Source: Polaribacter sp. MED152
GTDB taxonomy: Bacteria; Bacteroidota; Bacteroidia; Flavobacteriales; Flavobacteriaceae
NCBI RefSeq assembly: GCF_000152945.2
Contig: NC_020830.1
Location: 868,001-932,000, forward strand
Direction of reading: 5' to 3'
DNA: 64,000 bases
Below the pieces are notes generated by a model. That model was not told where the DNA came from. It did not search any database and saw nothing but the letters and a program-made list of their open reading frames with translations. The translations under genes and the position numbers were made by a program. This document shows positions 7,522 through 16,824 of this stretch, piece after piece (position 1 is the first letter of the stretch; every line of letters begins with the position of its first letter).

Positions 7522-10500
7522 TTTAAGCTTAAAACTAAATCATCAGCGTTAACAATTGTACCTTCAGTTAATATGATAGTGTCAATTTTACCATCATCAT
7601 TGGCTGTAATTGTAGTTTCCATTTTCATAGCTTCAATAATAAATAAAGGCTGATTTCTAGTTACCTTTTCTCCTTTTTTAACTAAAATAGTAGACAATAA
7701 CCCTTGCAAAGGTGCACCAATTTGTTTGCTATTATTTTTATCAGCTTTTATATTTTGAACTGATGTAACTTTGATAGACTCATCTTTAATCTGCACTGTT
7801 CTTCCTTGTCCATTTACTTTAAAATAAACAGTTACAAATCCTTTTTCATTAGCTTCACTAATAGAATCTAACGTAATTAATACAGTTTTACCTTTATCTA
7901 AATCAACAGTAATCTCCTCTCCTATTTCCATGCCGTAAAAGAAATTTTTGGTAGGTAAATTGGTTAGATTATCGTATTTTAAATGTGTATTAAAAGCATC
8001 TAAAAACACCTTTGGATATAATTTATAGGATAAGAAATCTGTAAAATCAATTTTTCTACCCAAGTCATTTTCAAATATTCTTCTAAATTCTGCATATTCT
8101 TTATCAAAATCTACAGGTGGTAAATGTGCATTTGGTCTTTCTGTATAGGGAGATTGATCTTTTAAAATAAGCTTCTGTAATTTTTCTGGAAAACCACCAA
8201 CTGGCTGACCTAAATCTCCTTTAAAGAAACTCACCACAGATTGAGGAAAAGAAATAGTATCACCTCTTTCCAAAACATCTTTTATAGTTAAATTATTACT
8301 TACTAAATATTGAGCCATATCACCAACAACTTTAGAACTTGGTGTAACTTTTACGATGTTACCAAAAAGTGTATTTACTTCTCCATACATTTTTGTAATT
8401 TCATGAAAACGACCTTCTAAACCTAAAGCTTGTGCTTGTGGTTTTAAATTTGAATATTGGCCACCAGGAATTTCGTGTTTAAATACTTCTCCTGAGCCCG
8501 ACTTTAAGCCAGATTCAAAAGGATAATAATATTCTCTTACAGTTTCCCAATAGTTAGAATACTCATTTAAGGAAGTAGCATTCATAGGGTTTTCCCTTTC
8601 GTGAAACTTCATCATTTCTACAATTGAGTTAAAATTTGGTTGCGATGTTAAACCAGACAAGCCACTTAATGCAACATCTACAACATCTACACCTGCCTCA
8701 ATTGCTTTTAAATAAGTGGCAGATTGTATAGAGGATGTGTCATGTGTATGCAAGTGAATTGGAATGTTTAATTCCGATTTTAAAGCAGTAACCAATTCTG
8801 AAGCTGCATAAGGTTTTAACAAACCAGCCATATCTTTAATTGCCAAAATATGTGCGCCTGCATTTTCAATTTCTTTGGCTAAATTGATATAATATTTTAA
8901 ATTGTATTTAGTGTTTTTTACATTTAAAATATCAGAGGTATAACAAATAGAACCTTCTGCTAAACCTTGTGTTTTTGTTCTTACATGCTCTATGCATGGA
9001 GCAATCGATTTCATCCAATTTAGAGAATCAAAAATTCGGAATAAATCAACTCCATTTTCCCAAGATTGTTCAACAAATTTACCAATTAAATTGTCTGGAT
9101 AGGCAGTATAACCAACACCATTAGAGCCCCTTATTAACATTTGCAATAGCACATTTGGCATTTTTTCTCTAAGCAAACGTAATCTTTCCCATGGATTTTC
9201 ATGTAAAAATCGTAAGCAAACATCAAAAGTGGCACCTCCCCAAACTTCCAGACTAAAAATATCTGGATGGTTTTTAGCATAGCCTTCTGCAACTTTTAAC
9301 ATATCGAAAGTTCGCATTCTGGTTGCCAACAAACTTTGATGCGCATCACGCATTGTAGTGTCTGTGAAATGTATTTTCTTTTCGTTTTTCAACCAATTAG
9401 AAAAACCTTCTGGCCCTAACTCTGTCAGTAAATCTTTTGTTCCTTTTGGGTAAGCTGCATTAACATCAAAAGCGGGAATTTTGGGTTTTACAAATGTTTT
9501 TGTTGCATCAAATTTCTTAACATCTGCATTGCCATTAATAGTAACATCACCCAAATAAGTAATTATTTTATTAGCTCTATTTCTAGGTGCTTTAAACTTA
9601 AATAAACTTGGTGTAGATTTAATAAAGTTTACTGTAATTGCACCTTTTCTAAAAGTTTCGTGCTGAAGTATATTATCTAAAAAAAGCATGTTAGTTTTTA
9701 CACCACGAATTCGAAATTCGCCAAGAGCCCTTCTAATTTTACGAGCAGCACCATCTAAAGTTCTACTATTTGCAGTAACTTTTACCAACATAGAATCAAA
9801 AAACGGAGATATTGTAACACCTTGATAAACGCTACCTGCATCTAATCGAATACCAAAACCTGAAGCACTTCTGTAGGTAGATATTGTTCCAAAATCTGGT
9901 TTAAAATCATTTTGCGGATCCTCTGTAGTTATTCTACACTGCAGTGCATAACCGTTTATTTTAATAGACTCTTGATTCGGAATTTTTATTTGTTGATCAG
10001 ATAATTTATAACCTCCAGCAATAAAAAGCTGTGTCTTCACCAAATCTATATTTGTTACAACTTCTGTAACAGTATGTTCTACTTGTATTCTTGGATTAAC
10101 CTCTATAAAGTAAATTGAATCATCATCATCTACTAAAAATTCTACAGTACCAATATTATTGTAATTTACGGCTTTACATATATCTATTGCATATTTGTAA
10201 AGTGCATCTTTTGTTTCTTGCTTTAAACCATAAGAAGGTGCAAACTCTATTACTTTTTGATAGCGTCTTTGCACAGAGCAATCTCTCTCAAATAAGTGAA
10301 CTGTATTACCAAAACTATCTGCAACAATTTGAATTTCAATATGTTTCGGGTTTTCAACAAATTTTTCTAAAAAAACAGTGTCATCTCCAAACGCATTTAA
10401 TGCTTCTCTCTTACTTTCGCCATAAGCTTTTTTAAGTTCATCTGCTTTTCTAATAACTCTCATTCCTCTACCTCCACCTCCAGAAGCAGCTTTCAACATT

Positions 10501-10970
10501 ATTGGGTATCCAATTTTTTCTGCCTCTTCTAAAGCTATCTCAATACTTTCTAAAGGGTTTTTGTTACTTTTTATAATAGGTATATTATTATCTATTGCAA
10601 CTTTCTTGGCCGTAATTTTATCTCCTAAAGATTTTAAAACAGATACTTTCGGTCCTACAAAAATAATATCGTTTTCTTCACATTTTTGAGCAAAATTGGC
10701 ATTTTCAGATAAAAATCCATACCCAGGATGAATGGCATCTACTCCATTATCTTTTGCAACTTTAATTATTGCATCAATATCTAAATAAGGTTTTAAAGGT
10801 TGATTATCTTCACCTATTTGATAAGATTCATCAGATTTATATCTATGCAAAGAGTAGCGATCTTCGTATGTATAAATTCCAACAGTTTCTACATTAATCT
10901 CTGCACAAGCTCTAAAAATTCGAATAGCAATTTCTCCTCTATTTGCAACTAATACTTTTTTAATTTTCAT
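7518..10970 (-). CDS. pyc: Pyruvate carboxylase
   Basis: The start at 10970 (MKIKKVLVANRGEIAIR) is preferred over an in-frame ATG 51 nt upstream because the family begins at this motif. The product is 1150 residues, the normal length. Order: biotin carboxylase with ATP-grasp loop GGGGRGMRV (about 164), carboxyltransferase starting at FTDTTMRDAHQSL (about 535) with metal histidines in LHTHDTSS, allosteric linker, and a C-terminal biotin carrier with EAMKMET (biotinyl-Lys about 1115). It carboxylates pyruvate to oxaloacetate for anaplerosis. It is monocistronic; a palindrome in its leader may be regulatory. Confidence 0.96.
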   Translation of the reverse strand: MKIKKVLVANRGEIAIRIFRACAEINVETVGIYTYEDRYSLHRYKSDESYQIGEDNQPLKPYLDIDAIIKVAKDNGVDAIHPGYGFLSENANFAQKCEENDIIFVGPKVSVLKSLGDKITAKKVAIDNNIPIIKSNKNPLESIEIALEEAEKIGYPIMLKAASGGGGRGMRVIRKADELKKAYGESKREALNAFGDDTVFLEKFVENPKHIEIQIVADSFGNTVHLFERDCSVQRRYQKVIEFAPSYGLKQETKDALYKYAIDICKAVNYNNIGTVEFLVDDDDSIYFIEVNPRIQVEHTVTEVVTNIDLVKTQLFIAGGYKLSDQQIKIPNQESIKINGYALQCRITTEDPQNDFKPDFGTISTYRSASGFGIRLDAGSVYQGVTISPFFDSMLVKVTANSRTLDGAARKIRRALGEFRIRGVKTNMLFLDNILQHETFRKGAITVNFIKSTPSLFKFKAPRNRANKIITYLGDVTINGNADVKKFDATKTFVKPKIPAFDVNAAYPKGTKDLLTELGPEGFSNWLKNEKKIHFTDTTMRDAHQSLLATRMRTFDMLKVAEGYAKNHPDIFSLEVWGGATFDVCLRFLHENPWERLRLLREKMPNVLLQMLIRGSNGVGYTAYPDNLIGKFVEQSWENGVDLFRIFDSLNWMKSIAPCIEHVRTKTQGLAEGSICYTSDILNVKNTKYNLKYYINLAKEIENAGAHILAIKDMAGLLKPYAASELVTALKSELNIPIHLHTHDTSSIQSATYLKAIEAGVDVVDVALSGLSGLTSQPNFNSIVEMMKFHERENPMNATSLNEYSNYWETVREYYYPFESGLKSGSGEVFKHEIPGGQYSNLKPQAQALGLEGRFHEITKMYGEVNTLFGNIVKVTPSSKVVGDMAQYLVSNNLTIKDVLERGDTISFPQSVVSFFKGDLGQPVGGFPEKLQKLILKDQSPYTERPNAHLPPVDFDKEYAEFRRIFENDLGRKIDFTDFLSYKLYPKVFLDAFNTHLKYDNLTNLPTKNFFYGMEIGEEITVDLDKGKTVLITLDSISEANEKGFVTVYFKVNGQGRTVQIKDESIKVTSVQNIKADKNNSKQIGAPLQGLLSTILVKKGEKVTRNQPLFIIEAMKMETTITANDDGKIDTIILTEGTIVNADDLVLSLN

Positions 10971-10988
10971 AACGATCTGTAGGTTTTT

Positions 10989-11002
10989 AGCGAATGTTCG
11001 CT
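10989..11002. promoter_or_regulatory. Palindrome in the pyruvate carboxylase leader
   Basis: AGCGAATGTTCGCT is a 6-bp perfect inverted repeat around a 2-bp centre. It lies between a near-consensus minus-strand -7 box (TATTTTTA, 11012-11005) and the pyc start at 10970. It could be an operator or an RNA hairpin in the leader. No cognate regulator is identified. Confidence 0.35.
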
Positions 11003-11193
11003 GTAAAAATACAAAACGCAAGTTAGAGTTTAAGTATTATTTATAACAATTTACTATTATTTGTAATTATTTAATATAAAATACTCACTAATTCTACTGA
11101 TAATGTAAAAAGTAAATTAAAAAAATAATAAACTATAATGCCAGTAAAAGTTTAATAAATGAATTAAAAGCTAAAAATTAAGAGTAGTTGAGC

Positions 11194-11964
11194 TTAATCT
11201 ATATCTTGATGTAATTTGAACCCAAACTTTTTAAAGGTCATTTTTTTAGAAATTTCAGGAATATGCTTATAAGCTAAAACAGATAAAATCGCTTGATCTT
11301 GCCTATGATTGTCTCTACTACTACCCTCAGGAGCAATTACCTTTTTATTTAAAGCTGCATCTTTCCATTTTTCAATAACCACTCTAGCAGTTTCGCAATT
11401 ATAGTTTACAGCAATACAAGCACCATTTAAATTGGTTTGTTTAAGCAACGTTTTATTGTTTGATACTTCTAAAATTTTTAAAGATTTATAGTGTGTCCAA
11501 TCAGCAATTGTGTCTTTAGAAAATGGTGAATAAAACCCTAAATATTCAATAACTTTTCGTAAGCTTTTTAACTCTTGAGTAATTACATTACCAGCATCAA
11601 TCCAACAAACGGAACATTTAAATTCATTTAAAACTTTATGCACTATTACTGGTTTCCAAGCATACTCTCCTGCATTACTCTTAATATTGAAATACGCTGG
11701 ATATTTAGAATAATCAAACTTCCTTAAATCAACAAAGTCAAAAGATTGTTCTAGAGATAATTGTTCTTCTTCTGTTAGCCCTAAATCAAAAACTACAGTT
11801 TTAGTATTCTTTTCAAAAGTTTTAATACTATTTAGAAGTTGGCATAAACTTTTATAGTGAGAGCTATCAGAACCTGTGACTAGAACTAATTCTTGTTTGT
11901 TATCAAAAGATTTTAACTTAAGTTCTAAAAAAGCTGTGGAAATAAAGTTTGAAACTTTTTGCAT
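11194..11964 (-). CDS. DUF1647-like protein, putative glycosyltransferase
   Basis: This 256-residue protein has the hallmarks I associate with DUF1647: VVFDLGL, then LRKFDYSKYPAYF, the GEYAWKP motif and WIDAGN (a DxG/DxD-like position) in one half. Those are followed by a conserved NGACIAVNY and a DNHRQDQAIL segment resembling the acceptor/metal region of GT8-like GT-A enzymes. No signal peptide or membrane helix is seen, so it is probably cytoplasmic. It lies next to GT11, GT25 and GT2 genes, which supports a glycan role. The assignment as a transferase is inference. It ends up 10 bp from the cca gene on the same strand, so the two may be co-transcribed. Confidence 0.65.
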   Translation of the reverse strand: MQKVSNFISTAFLELKLKSFDNKQELVLVTGSDSSHYKSLCQLLNSIKTFEKNTKTVVFDLGLTEEEQLSLEQSFDFVDLRKFDYSKYPAYFNIKSNAGEYAWKPVIVHKVLNEFKCSVCWIDAGNVITQELKSLRKVIEYLGFYSPFSKDTIADWTHYKSLKILEVSNNKTLLKQTNLNGACIAVNYNCETARVVIEKWKDAALNKKVIAPEGSSRDNHRQDQAILSVLAYKHIPEISKKMTFKKFGFKLHQDID

Positions 11965-11974
11965 AAATCTTAAA

Positions 11975-13387
11975 TCATTTTCTTTTTAACCCTAAATCTA
12001 ATCCTTTTTGAATCATAAAATCATATGAAGGTTGATGTTCATTAGGTATTTCTCCTTCTAAAATTGCCTCTTTTATAGCCTCTTTTATTTGACCAATTTC
12101 TCTACATGGTTTTAAGTTAAAGGCTGTCATAATTTCTTCTCCAGTAATTGGTGGCTGAAAATTCCTTATTCGATCTCTTTCTTCTACTTCTTTAATTTTC
12201 TTTCGAACAAGCTCAAAATTCTTATGATATTTTTTGAATTTTCTAGGATTTTTAGTGGTGATATCTGCTTCACAAAGAGTCATTAAATCGTTAATTTCTT
12301 CACCAGCATCAAACACCAAACGTCTAACTGCAGAATCTGTAACATCTGAAGCTAAAACTATTGGCCTAGAACTTAATAACACCATTTTTTGAACAAATTT
12401 CATTTTGGCATTTAAGGGCATTTTTAATCTCTTAAAAATTTTATAAACCATTTTAGATCCTACAAACTCATGACCATGAAATGTCCAACCCACTTTTTTA
12501 CTAAAACGCTTTGTAGGCGCCTTTCCAATATCATGCAACAAAGCAGCCCATCTTAACCATACATCTTCTGTATTTTTAGAAATATTATCAACAACTTCTA
12601 ATGTGTGATAAAAATTATCTTTATGTTTTTGGCCTTCTACTTCTTCTACTCCTTTTAAAGCAATTAACTCAGGTAAAATCTGAGGTAGTAATTTTGTTTT
12701 TTCTAATAACAGAAAACCTATAGAAGGTTTTTTAGCAGCTAAAATTTTATTCAACTCAACTACAATTCTTTCTTTTGTAATTATTTTTAAACGATGTGCA
12801 TTTTTAGAAATTGCAGCCAAAGAAGATGCTTCAATCTCAAAATTTAATTGAGTTGCAAATCGAATTGCACGCATCATTCTAAGTGGATCATCAGAATAGG
12901 TTATATCTGGGTTTAATGGAGTTCTAATAATCTTATCCTCTAAATCCTTCATTCCATTAAAAGGATCTAATATATCACCAAAATTGGCATCATTTAAACT
13001 TAAAGCTAATGCATTAATTGTAAAATCCCTTCTATTTTGATCATCTACTAACGTTCCAGAAGAAACTTGCGGATTTCTACTATTTTCTGTGTACGATTCT
13101 TTTCTAGCACCAACAAACTCGATTTCTATATCTTTATAACGTAACATGGCTGTACCATATGTTTTAAAAACTTGAACCTTTGGTTTATTAGGCAACAACT
13201 TAGAAACTTGTAAAGCCAAATCAATTCCACTACCAACAGCAACAATATCAATATCTTTAGCTGTGCCTCTATCTAAAAAGAAATCACGCACATAACCTCC
13301 AATCACATAGGCATCTATTTCTAGATTTTTTGCAGCTTGTGAAATAAAAGTAAAAATTTCTGAGGTTAAGGCTTCTTTGTAATTCAT
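11975..13387 (-). CDS. cca: CCA tRNA nucleotidyltransferase (polyA polymerase family) with HD domain
   Basis: I place the start at 13387 (MNYKEALTSEIF, 470 aa); an in-frame ATG at 13438 would add 17 residues unlike the family. The nucleotidyltransferase head domain has GGYVRDFFLDR (about 31) and the DxD-type KDIDIVAVG, then RRDFTINALAL (about 119). The RNA-binding neck and body follow, and a C-terminal HD domain with LLHDIGK (about 285). It adds or repairs the 3' CCA of tRNAs in the cytoplasm; the HD domain can give 2',3'-cyclic phosphatase activity in relatives. Confidence 0.93.
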   Translation of the reverse strand: MNYKEALTSEIFTFISQAAKNLEIDAYVIGGYVRDFFLDRGTAKDIDIVAVGSGIDLALQVSKLLPNKPKVQVFKTYGTAMLRYKDIEIEFVGARKESYTENSRNPQVSSGTLVDDQNRRDFTINALALSLNDANFGDILDPFNGMKDLEDKIIRTPLNPDITYSDDPLRMMRAIRFATQLNFEIEASSLAAISKNAHRLKIITKERIVVELNKILAAKKPSIGFLLLEKTKLLPQILPELIALKGVEEVEGQKHKDNFYHTLEVVDNISKNTEDVWLRWAALLHDIGKAPTKRFSKKVGWTFHGHEFVGSKMVYKIFKRLKMPLNAKMKFVQKMVLLSSRPIVLASDVTDSAVRRLVFDAGEEINDLMTLCEADITTKNPRKFKKYHKNFELVRKKIKEVEERDRIRNFQPPITGEEIMTAFNLKPCREIGQIKEAIKEAILEGEIPNEHQPSYDFMIQKGLDLGLKRK

Positions 13388-13466
13388 GTGTTTTTGAAAA
13401 AATGCAAATTTATTGTTTTCAGATGTTTTAAGCGCCAATTGGCAAAAGAATTTGTGATAACATTCG

Positions 13467-13474
13467 TACTTTTG
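13467..13474 (+). promoter_or_regulatory. -7 promoter box of the GT11-GT25 pair
   Basis: TACTTTTG matches TAnnTTTG and ends 32 nt before the fucosyltransferase ATG at 13507. Confidence 0.5.
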
Positions 13475-13506
13475 TACGTACTCAATTTTAAATTTAGAAA
13501 ATTTTA

Positions 13507-14310
13507 ATGGTTGTTGTTAGAATTCTTGGTGGACTAGGAAACCAAATGTTTCAATATGCGTATGCAAAATCCTTGGCTGAAAAAGGATATGAAGTACAAA
13601 TTGACATTTCTAAATTTAAAAGCTATAAACTTCATGGAGGCTATCATTTAGATAAGTTTAGAATTGATTTAGAGACTGCAAATAGTTCTTCAGCTTTTCT
13701 ATCTAAAATTGGTTTAAAGAAAACCATAAAAGAGCCTAATTTATTATTCCATAAAGATCTTTTGAAGGTTAACAACAATGCCTTTATCAAGGGATATTTT
13801 CAGGCAGAGCAATATTTTAGTGATATTAGAGAAATTCTAATAAATCAATTTAAAATTAAAAAAGAATTAGCTAAATCTACTTTAGCCATTAAAAATCAAA
13901 TAGAATTATTAAAAACTACTTGCTCTCTGCATGTGAGAAGAGGAGATTATATTTCCGATAAAAAAGCAAACAAAGTTCATGGTACTTGTGATTTAGATTA
14001 TTACAGCAGCGCTATTGAGCACATTTCAAAACAAAATTCAAATGTTCATTTTTTTGTTTTTTCTGACGATATTGCTTGGGTAAAAGACAACTTAAACATA
14101 ACTAATGCCACTTATATTGATCATAATGTAATTCCACATGAGGATATGTATTTAATGACTTTGTGCAACCATAACATTACAGCCAACAGCAGTTTTTCTT
14201 GGTGGGGTGCTTGGCTAAACCAAAATCCCGATAAAATTGTGATAGCTCCTAAAAATTGGTTTGTAGATAAAGAAAATGAAGTTGCTTGCAAATCATGGAT
14301 AACATTATGA
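13507..14310 (+). CDS. Alpha-1,2-fucosyltransferase family protein (GT11)
   Basis: This 267-residue protein carries the GT11 signatures: GGLGNQMFQYA at residues 8-18, the GDP-fucose-binding HVRRGDY at about 140-146, a VFSDD motif at about 185 and NSSFSWWGAWLN at about 230. It has no signal peptide and should act in the cytoplasm on a lipid-linked or LPS glycan, transferring fucose (or a related sugar) in alpha-1,2 linkage. Its stop overlaps the next start as ATGA, so it is coupled to the GT25 gene. The acceptor is unknown. No GDP-fucose synthesis genes are in the window. Confidence 0.92.
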   Translation: MVVVRILGGLGNQMFQYAYAKSLAEKGYEVQIDISKFKSYKLHGGYHLDKFRIDLETANSSSAFLSKIGLKKTIKEPNLLFHKDLLKVNNNAFIKGYFQAEQYFSDIREILINQFKIKKELAKSTLAIKNQIELLKTTCSLHVRRGDYISDKKANKVHGTCDLDYYSSAIEHISKQNSNVHFFVFSDDIAWVKDNLNITNATYIDHNVIPHEDMYLMTLCNHNITANSSFSWWGAWLNQNPDKIVIAPKNWFVDKENEVACKSWITL

Positions 14311-15056
14311 TATCTTACAAATTCTATTATATAAATCTAGATAAAAGCACTGAAAGACGTGCTTTTATGGAAGAACAATTCAACAAATTAAATATACCAA
14401 TAACCAGGATTTCAGCTACTTATGGAAAAGATTTAGACCCTAAAATATTAAAAGAAGAAAAAAGAAAACATAATATTTTAGCACACTACCCTTTACCCAA
14501 TGATGGTGAAATTGGTATTTGCTTAACTCATTTTAAATTATGGGAGTTTTTATCAAAACAACCTGAAGATTTTTCGATTGTTTTAGAAGATGATGCGTTA
14601 ATTCAGAATAATTTTACTGAAGATTTAGAACAACTTTTATCTCAAATTACAATTAACGACTTTATTGATATTTCAGGAAAAAAAGGGTTTTATGCTTTAG
14701 AAAAAAACACTTTATTAACTAAGTTTTTAATGCCTCCTGTTTTAATGATAGGTCAAGTCATAGGTAAAAATGCAGCACAGAAACTAACTAATAATTTAAG
14801 TGATTATTATGCACCTATTGATGTAATGAAGCAAGATGTTTACAAACATAAAGTTCCGTTATTTTCTACCAACAAACAATATGTAAAAAGTATTGATAAA
14901 CAAATGGGTGGTAGTACTATTCAGCAAAACAACATGATTGCTTGGAAAAAAGTGATTCGAGAAATTTTTAGGCCTTTTTGGCAACTTATTTCTTTGGTTA
15001 CGTATAAATTCCAAAGATGTGTTAGAAATTACTTTTTTTACAAGACAAAACAATAA
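14307..15056 (+). CDS. Glycosyltransferase family 25 protein (LPS biosynthesis type)
   Basis: I choose the ATG at 14307, which forms an ATGA overlap with the fucosyltransferase stop, over the TTG at 14286. The product is 249 aa and begins MISYKFYYINLDKSTERR, the GT25 N-terminus. GEIGICLTHFKLW follows at about 68 and the DxD-like LEDDA at about 92, the sugar-nucleotide/metal region. GT25 enzymes such as LgtB and LpsA add galactose to LPS or lipooligosaccharide. The C-terminal 50 residues are basic and aromatic, consistent with membrane association. Linkage and acceptor are unknown. Confidence 0.88.
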   Translation: MISYKFYYINLDKSTERRAFMEEQFNKLNIPITRISATYGKDLDPKILKEEKRKHNILAHYPLPNDGEIGICLTHFKLWEFLSKQPEDFSIVLEDDALIQNNFTEDLEQLLSQITINDFIDISGKKGFYALEKNTLLTKFLMPPVLMIGQVIGKNAAQKLTNNLSDYYAPIDVMKQDVYKHKVPLFSTNKQYVKSIDKQMGGSTIQQNNMIAWKKVIREIFRPFWQLISLVTYKFQRCVRNYFFYKTKQ

Positions 15057-15059
15057 AAC

Positions 15060-15809
15060 TTATTTAACATTTCTGTTATAAAGCCATAGTTTAATATATC
15101 TTGTTAGCACAGCATAACCCTGGGTAATTGACAATATTAAACCAGTATAGCCATCTAAAAAACCTCTTTTTAAAATAAAGTGAGAAAAAACTCTGTAAAT
15201 AGGTTTTATAACCAAATGAAATGCATGAACTGCTCTCCCTTTTGCATGCAAATCTCTAGCTTTTAATTCTGCATATTGATGTATTTTAGATATAAAATGA
15301 TCATAATTTTTATATCCAAAATGATCTATTTTACCTTTAAAAAAACCTATTTCTCCATTAGTTTTAATAGTTTCGTGAACAATACCTTGGTATTTACAAA
15401 ACTCTTTTAAAAATAGACGAACAACTTTATCTCTTTGCCATCCAGAATATTTTATTTTTTTACCTGCAAAATAAAAGCTTCTTCTAACATAAAATCCCAC
15501 TTTTCCTTTTGGGTTTTCTACAGCCTCTAAAATTTCCTTTTTTACTTGTGGAGTTACTCTTTCATCTGCATCTAAAATATAGATCCAAGGATGCTTTGCC
15601 TGTTCAATTGCAAAGTTTTTTTGAGAAGAAAAATCATCAAACTTACGTTTGATGATTTTTACTTTATGTTTTTCTGCCAACAAAACAGTATCATCTGTAC
15701 TATAAGAATCAATTACTATAATTTCATCAGCAAAACTAACTGTCTTAATAGCTGCTTCAATATGAATTTCTTCATTTAAAGTCGGAATTATAGCAGTGAT
15801 TTTAGTCAT
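15060..15809 (-). CDS. GT2 glycosyltransferase, WaaE/KdtX-like
   Basis: This 249-residue GT2 enzyme has TAIIPTLNEEIHI at residue 4, IIVIDSYSTDDT at about 30, FSSQKNFAIEQA at about 60 and LDADERVTP at about 79. This combination is typical of the WaaE/KdtX family, which adds glucose to the LPS inner core. A basic, aromatic tail with one or two weak hydrophobic stretches follows. It is convergent with the GT25 gene (3 bp between stops) and 12 bp downstream of dapD on the same strand, so it may be transcribed with dapD. Confidence 0.87.
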   Translation of the reverse strand: MTKITAIIPTLNEEIHIEAAIKTVSFADEIIVIDSYSTDDTVLLAEKHKVKIIKRKFDDFSSQKNFAIEQAKHPWIYILDADERVTPQVKKEILEAVENPKGKVGFYVRRSFYFAGKKIKYSGWQRDKVVRLFLKEFCKYQGIVHETIKTNGEIGFFKGKIDHFGYKNYDHFISKIHQYAELKARDLHAKGRAVHAFHLVIKPIYRVFSHFILKRGFLDGYTGLILSITQGYAVLTRYIKLWLYNRNVK

Positions 15810-15821
15810 ATAAAATAATCT

Positions 15822-16637
15822 TTAAACAGCTACATCATACTCACGTAAAGCATCGTTTAAAGATGTTTTTTTGTTGGTACTTTCTTTTCTTTTTCCAATA
15901 ATTAATGCACAAGGCACATTGTATTCACCGGCTGCAAATTTTTTAGTATAACTTCCAGGAATTACCACAGATCTTGCAGGTACTAAACCTTTCATTTCCA
16001 CTGGCTCATCACCTGTTACATCTATAATTTTAGTACTCATTGTTAACACAACATTTGCACCTAAAACCGCTTCTTTTTCTACTCTTACACCTTCTACTAC
16101 TATACATCTAGACCCTATAAAAGCACCATCTTCTATAATAACTGGAGCAGCTTGTAATGGTTCTAAAACACCACCAATACCAACACCACCAGATAAATGT
16201 ACATTTTTACCAATTTGAGCGCAAGAACCAACAGTAGCCCAAGTATCAACCATGGTACCTTCATCTACATACGCACCAATATTTACATAACTTGGCATTA
16301 AAATAGTTCCAGCAGAGATATAGGCTCCATGTCTTGCAACAGCATTTGGTACAACTCTTATACCTCTGTCAGCAAAGTTTTTCTTTAAGGGAATTTTATC
16401 ATGATATTCAAAAATACCAGCTTCTAAAGTTTCCATTTTTTGAATAGGAAAATACAAAACAACTGCTTTTTTAACCCACTCATTTACTTGCCAACCATTC
16501 TCTATAGGTTCAGCAACTCTTAATTCACCTTTATCCAATAAATCAACTACTTCTCTTATTGTGTTAATCGTTTTTTCTTCTTTTAATAAATCACGATTTT
16601 CCCAAGCTGACTCTATAATTTCTCTAATTTCTTCCAT
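15822..16637 (-). CDS. dapD: 2,3,4,5-tetrahydropyridine-2,6-dicarboxylate N-succinyltransferase
   Basis: The 271-residue protein has a helical N-terminal domain followed by a left-handed beta-helix of hexapeptide repeats (about 100-215). It contains the family stretches GIRVVPNAVARHGAYI and GGVGIGGVLEPLQAAPVII. DapD transfers succinyl from succinyl-CoA in the lysine / meso-diaminopimelate pathway and so feeds peptidoglycan synthesis. A perfect minus-strand -7 box at 16664-16657 precedes it by about 20 nt. Confidence 0.95.
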   Translation of the reverse strand: MEEIREIIESAWENRDLLKEEKTINTIREVVDLLDKGELRVAEPIENGWQVNEWVKKAVVLYFPIQKMETLEAGIFEYHDKIPLKKNFADRGIRVVPNAVARHGAYISAGTILMPSYVNIGAYVDEGTMVDTWATVGSCAQIGKNVHLSGGVGIGGVLEPLQAAPVIIEDGAFIGSRCIVVEGVRVEKEAVLGANVVLTMSTKIIDVTGDEPVEMKGLVPARSVVIPGSYTKKFAAGEYNVPCALIIGKRKESTNKKTSLNDALREYDVAV

Positions 16638-16656
16638 TTTAATATATTGATTTCTG

Positions 16657-16664
16657 CAAATATA
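16657..16664 (-). promoter_or_regulatory. -7 promoter box of dapD
   Basis: Minus-strand TATATTTG matches TAnnTTTG and ends 19 nt before the dapD ATG at 16637. Confidence 0.55.
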
Positions 16665-16799
16665 AATCGATTGTTAAAATACAGAGCGAATATACATTTT
16701 TTAAACATATTAGTTATGATTGTTTAAATTATTGAATGCATTTTATTAAACTCTACAATATTATAAACTGTATTTTATTCTTTGTTAGAATTTAAGGTT

Positions 16800-16807
16800 T
16801 ATTTTTG
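16800..16807 (+). promoter_or_regulatory. -7 promoter box of ruvX
   Basis: TATTTTTG matches TAnnTTTG and ends 17 nt before the TTG start at 16825, supporting that start. Confidence 0.5.
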
Positions 16808-16824
16808 TACAAAATAATTTTAAG

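Noticed and set aside
10115-10435. 106-codon plus-strand ORF inside pyruvate carboxylase
   Set aside because: It lies antisense to the ATP-grasp domain and has an implausible amino acid composition.
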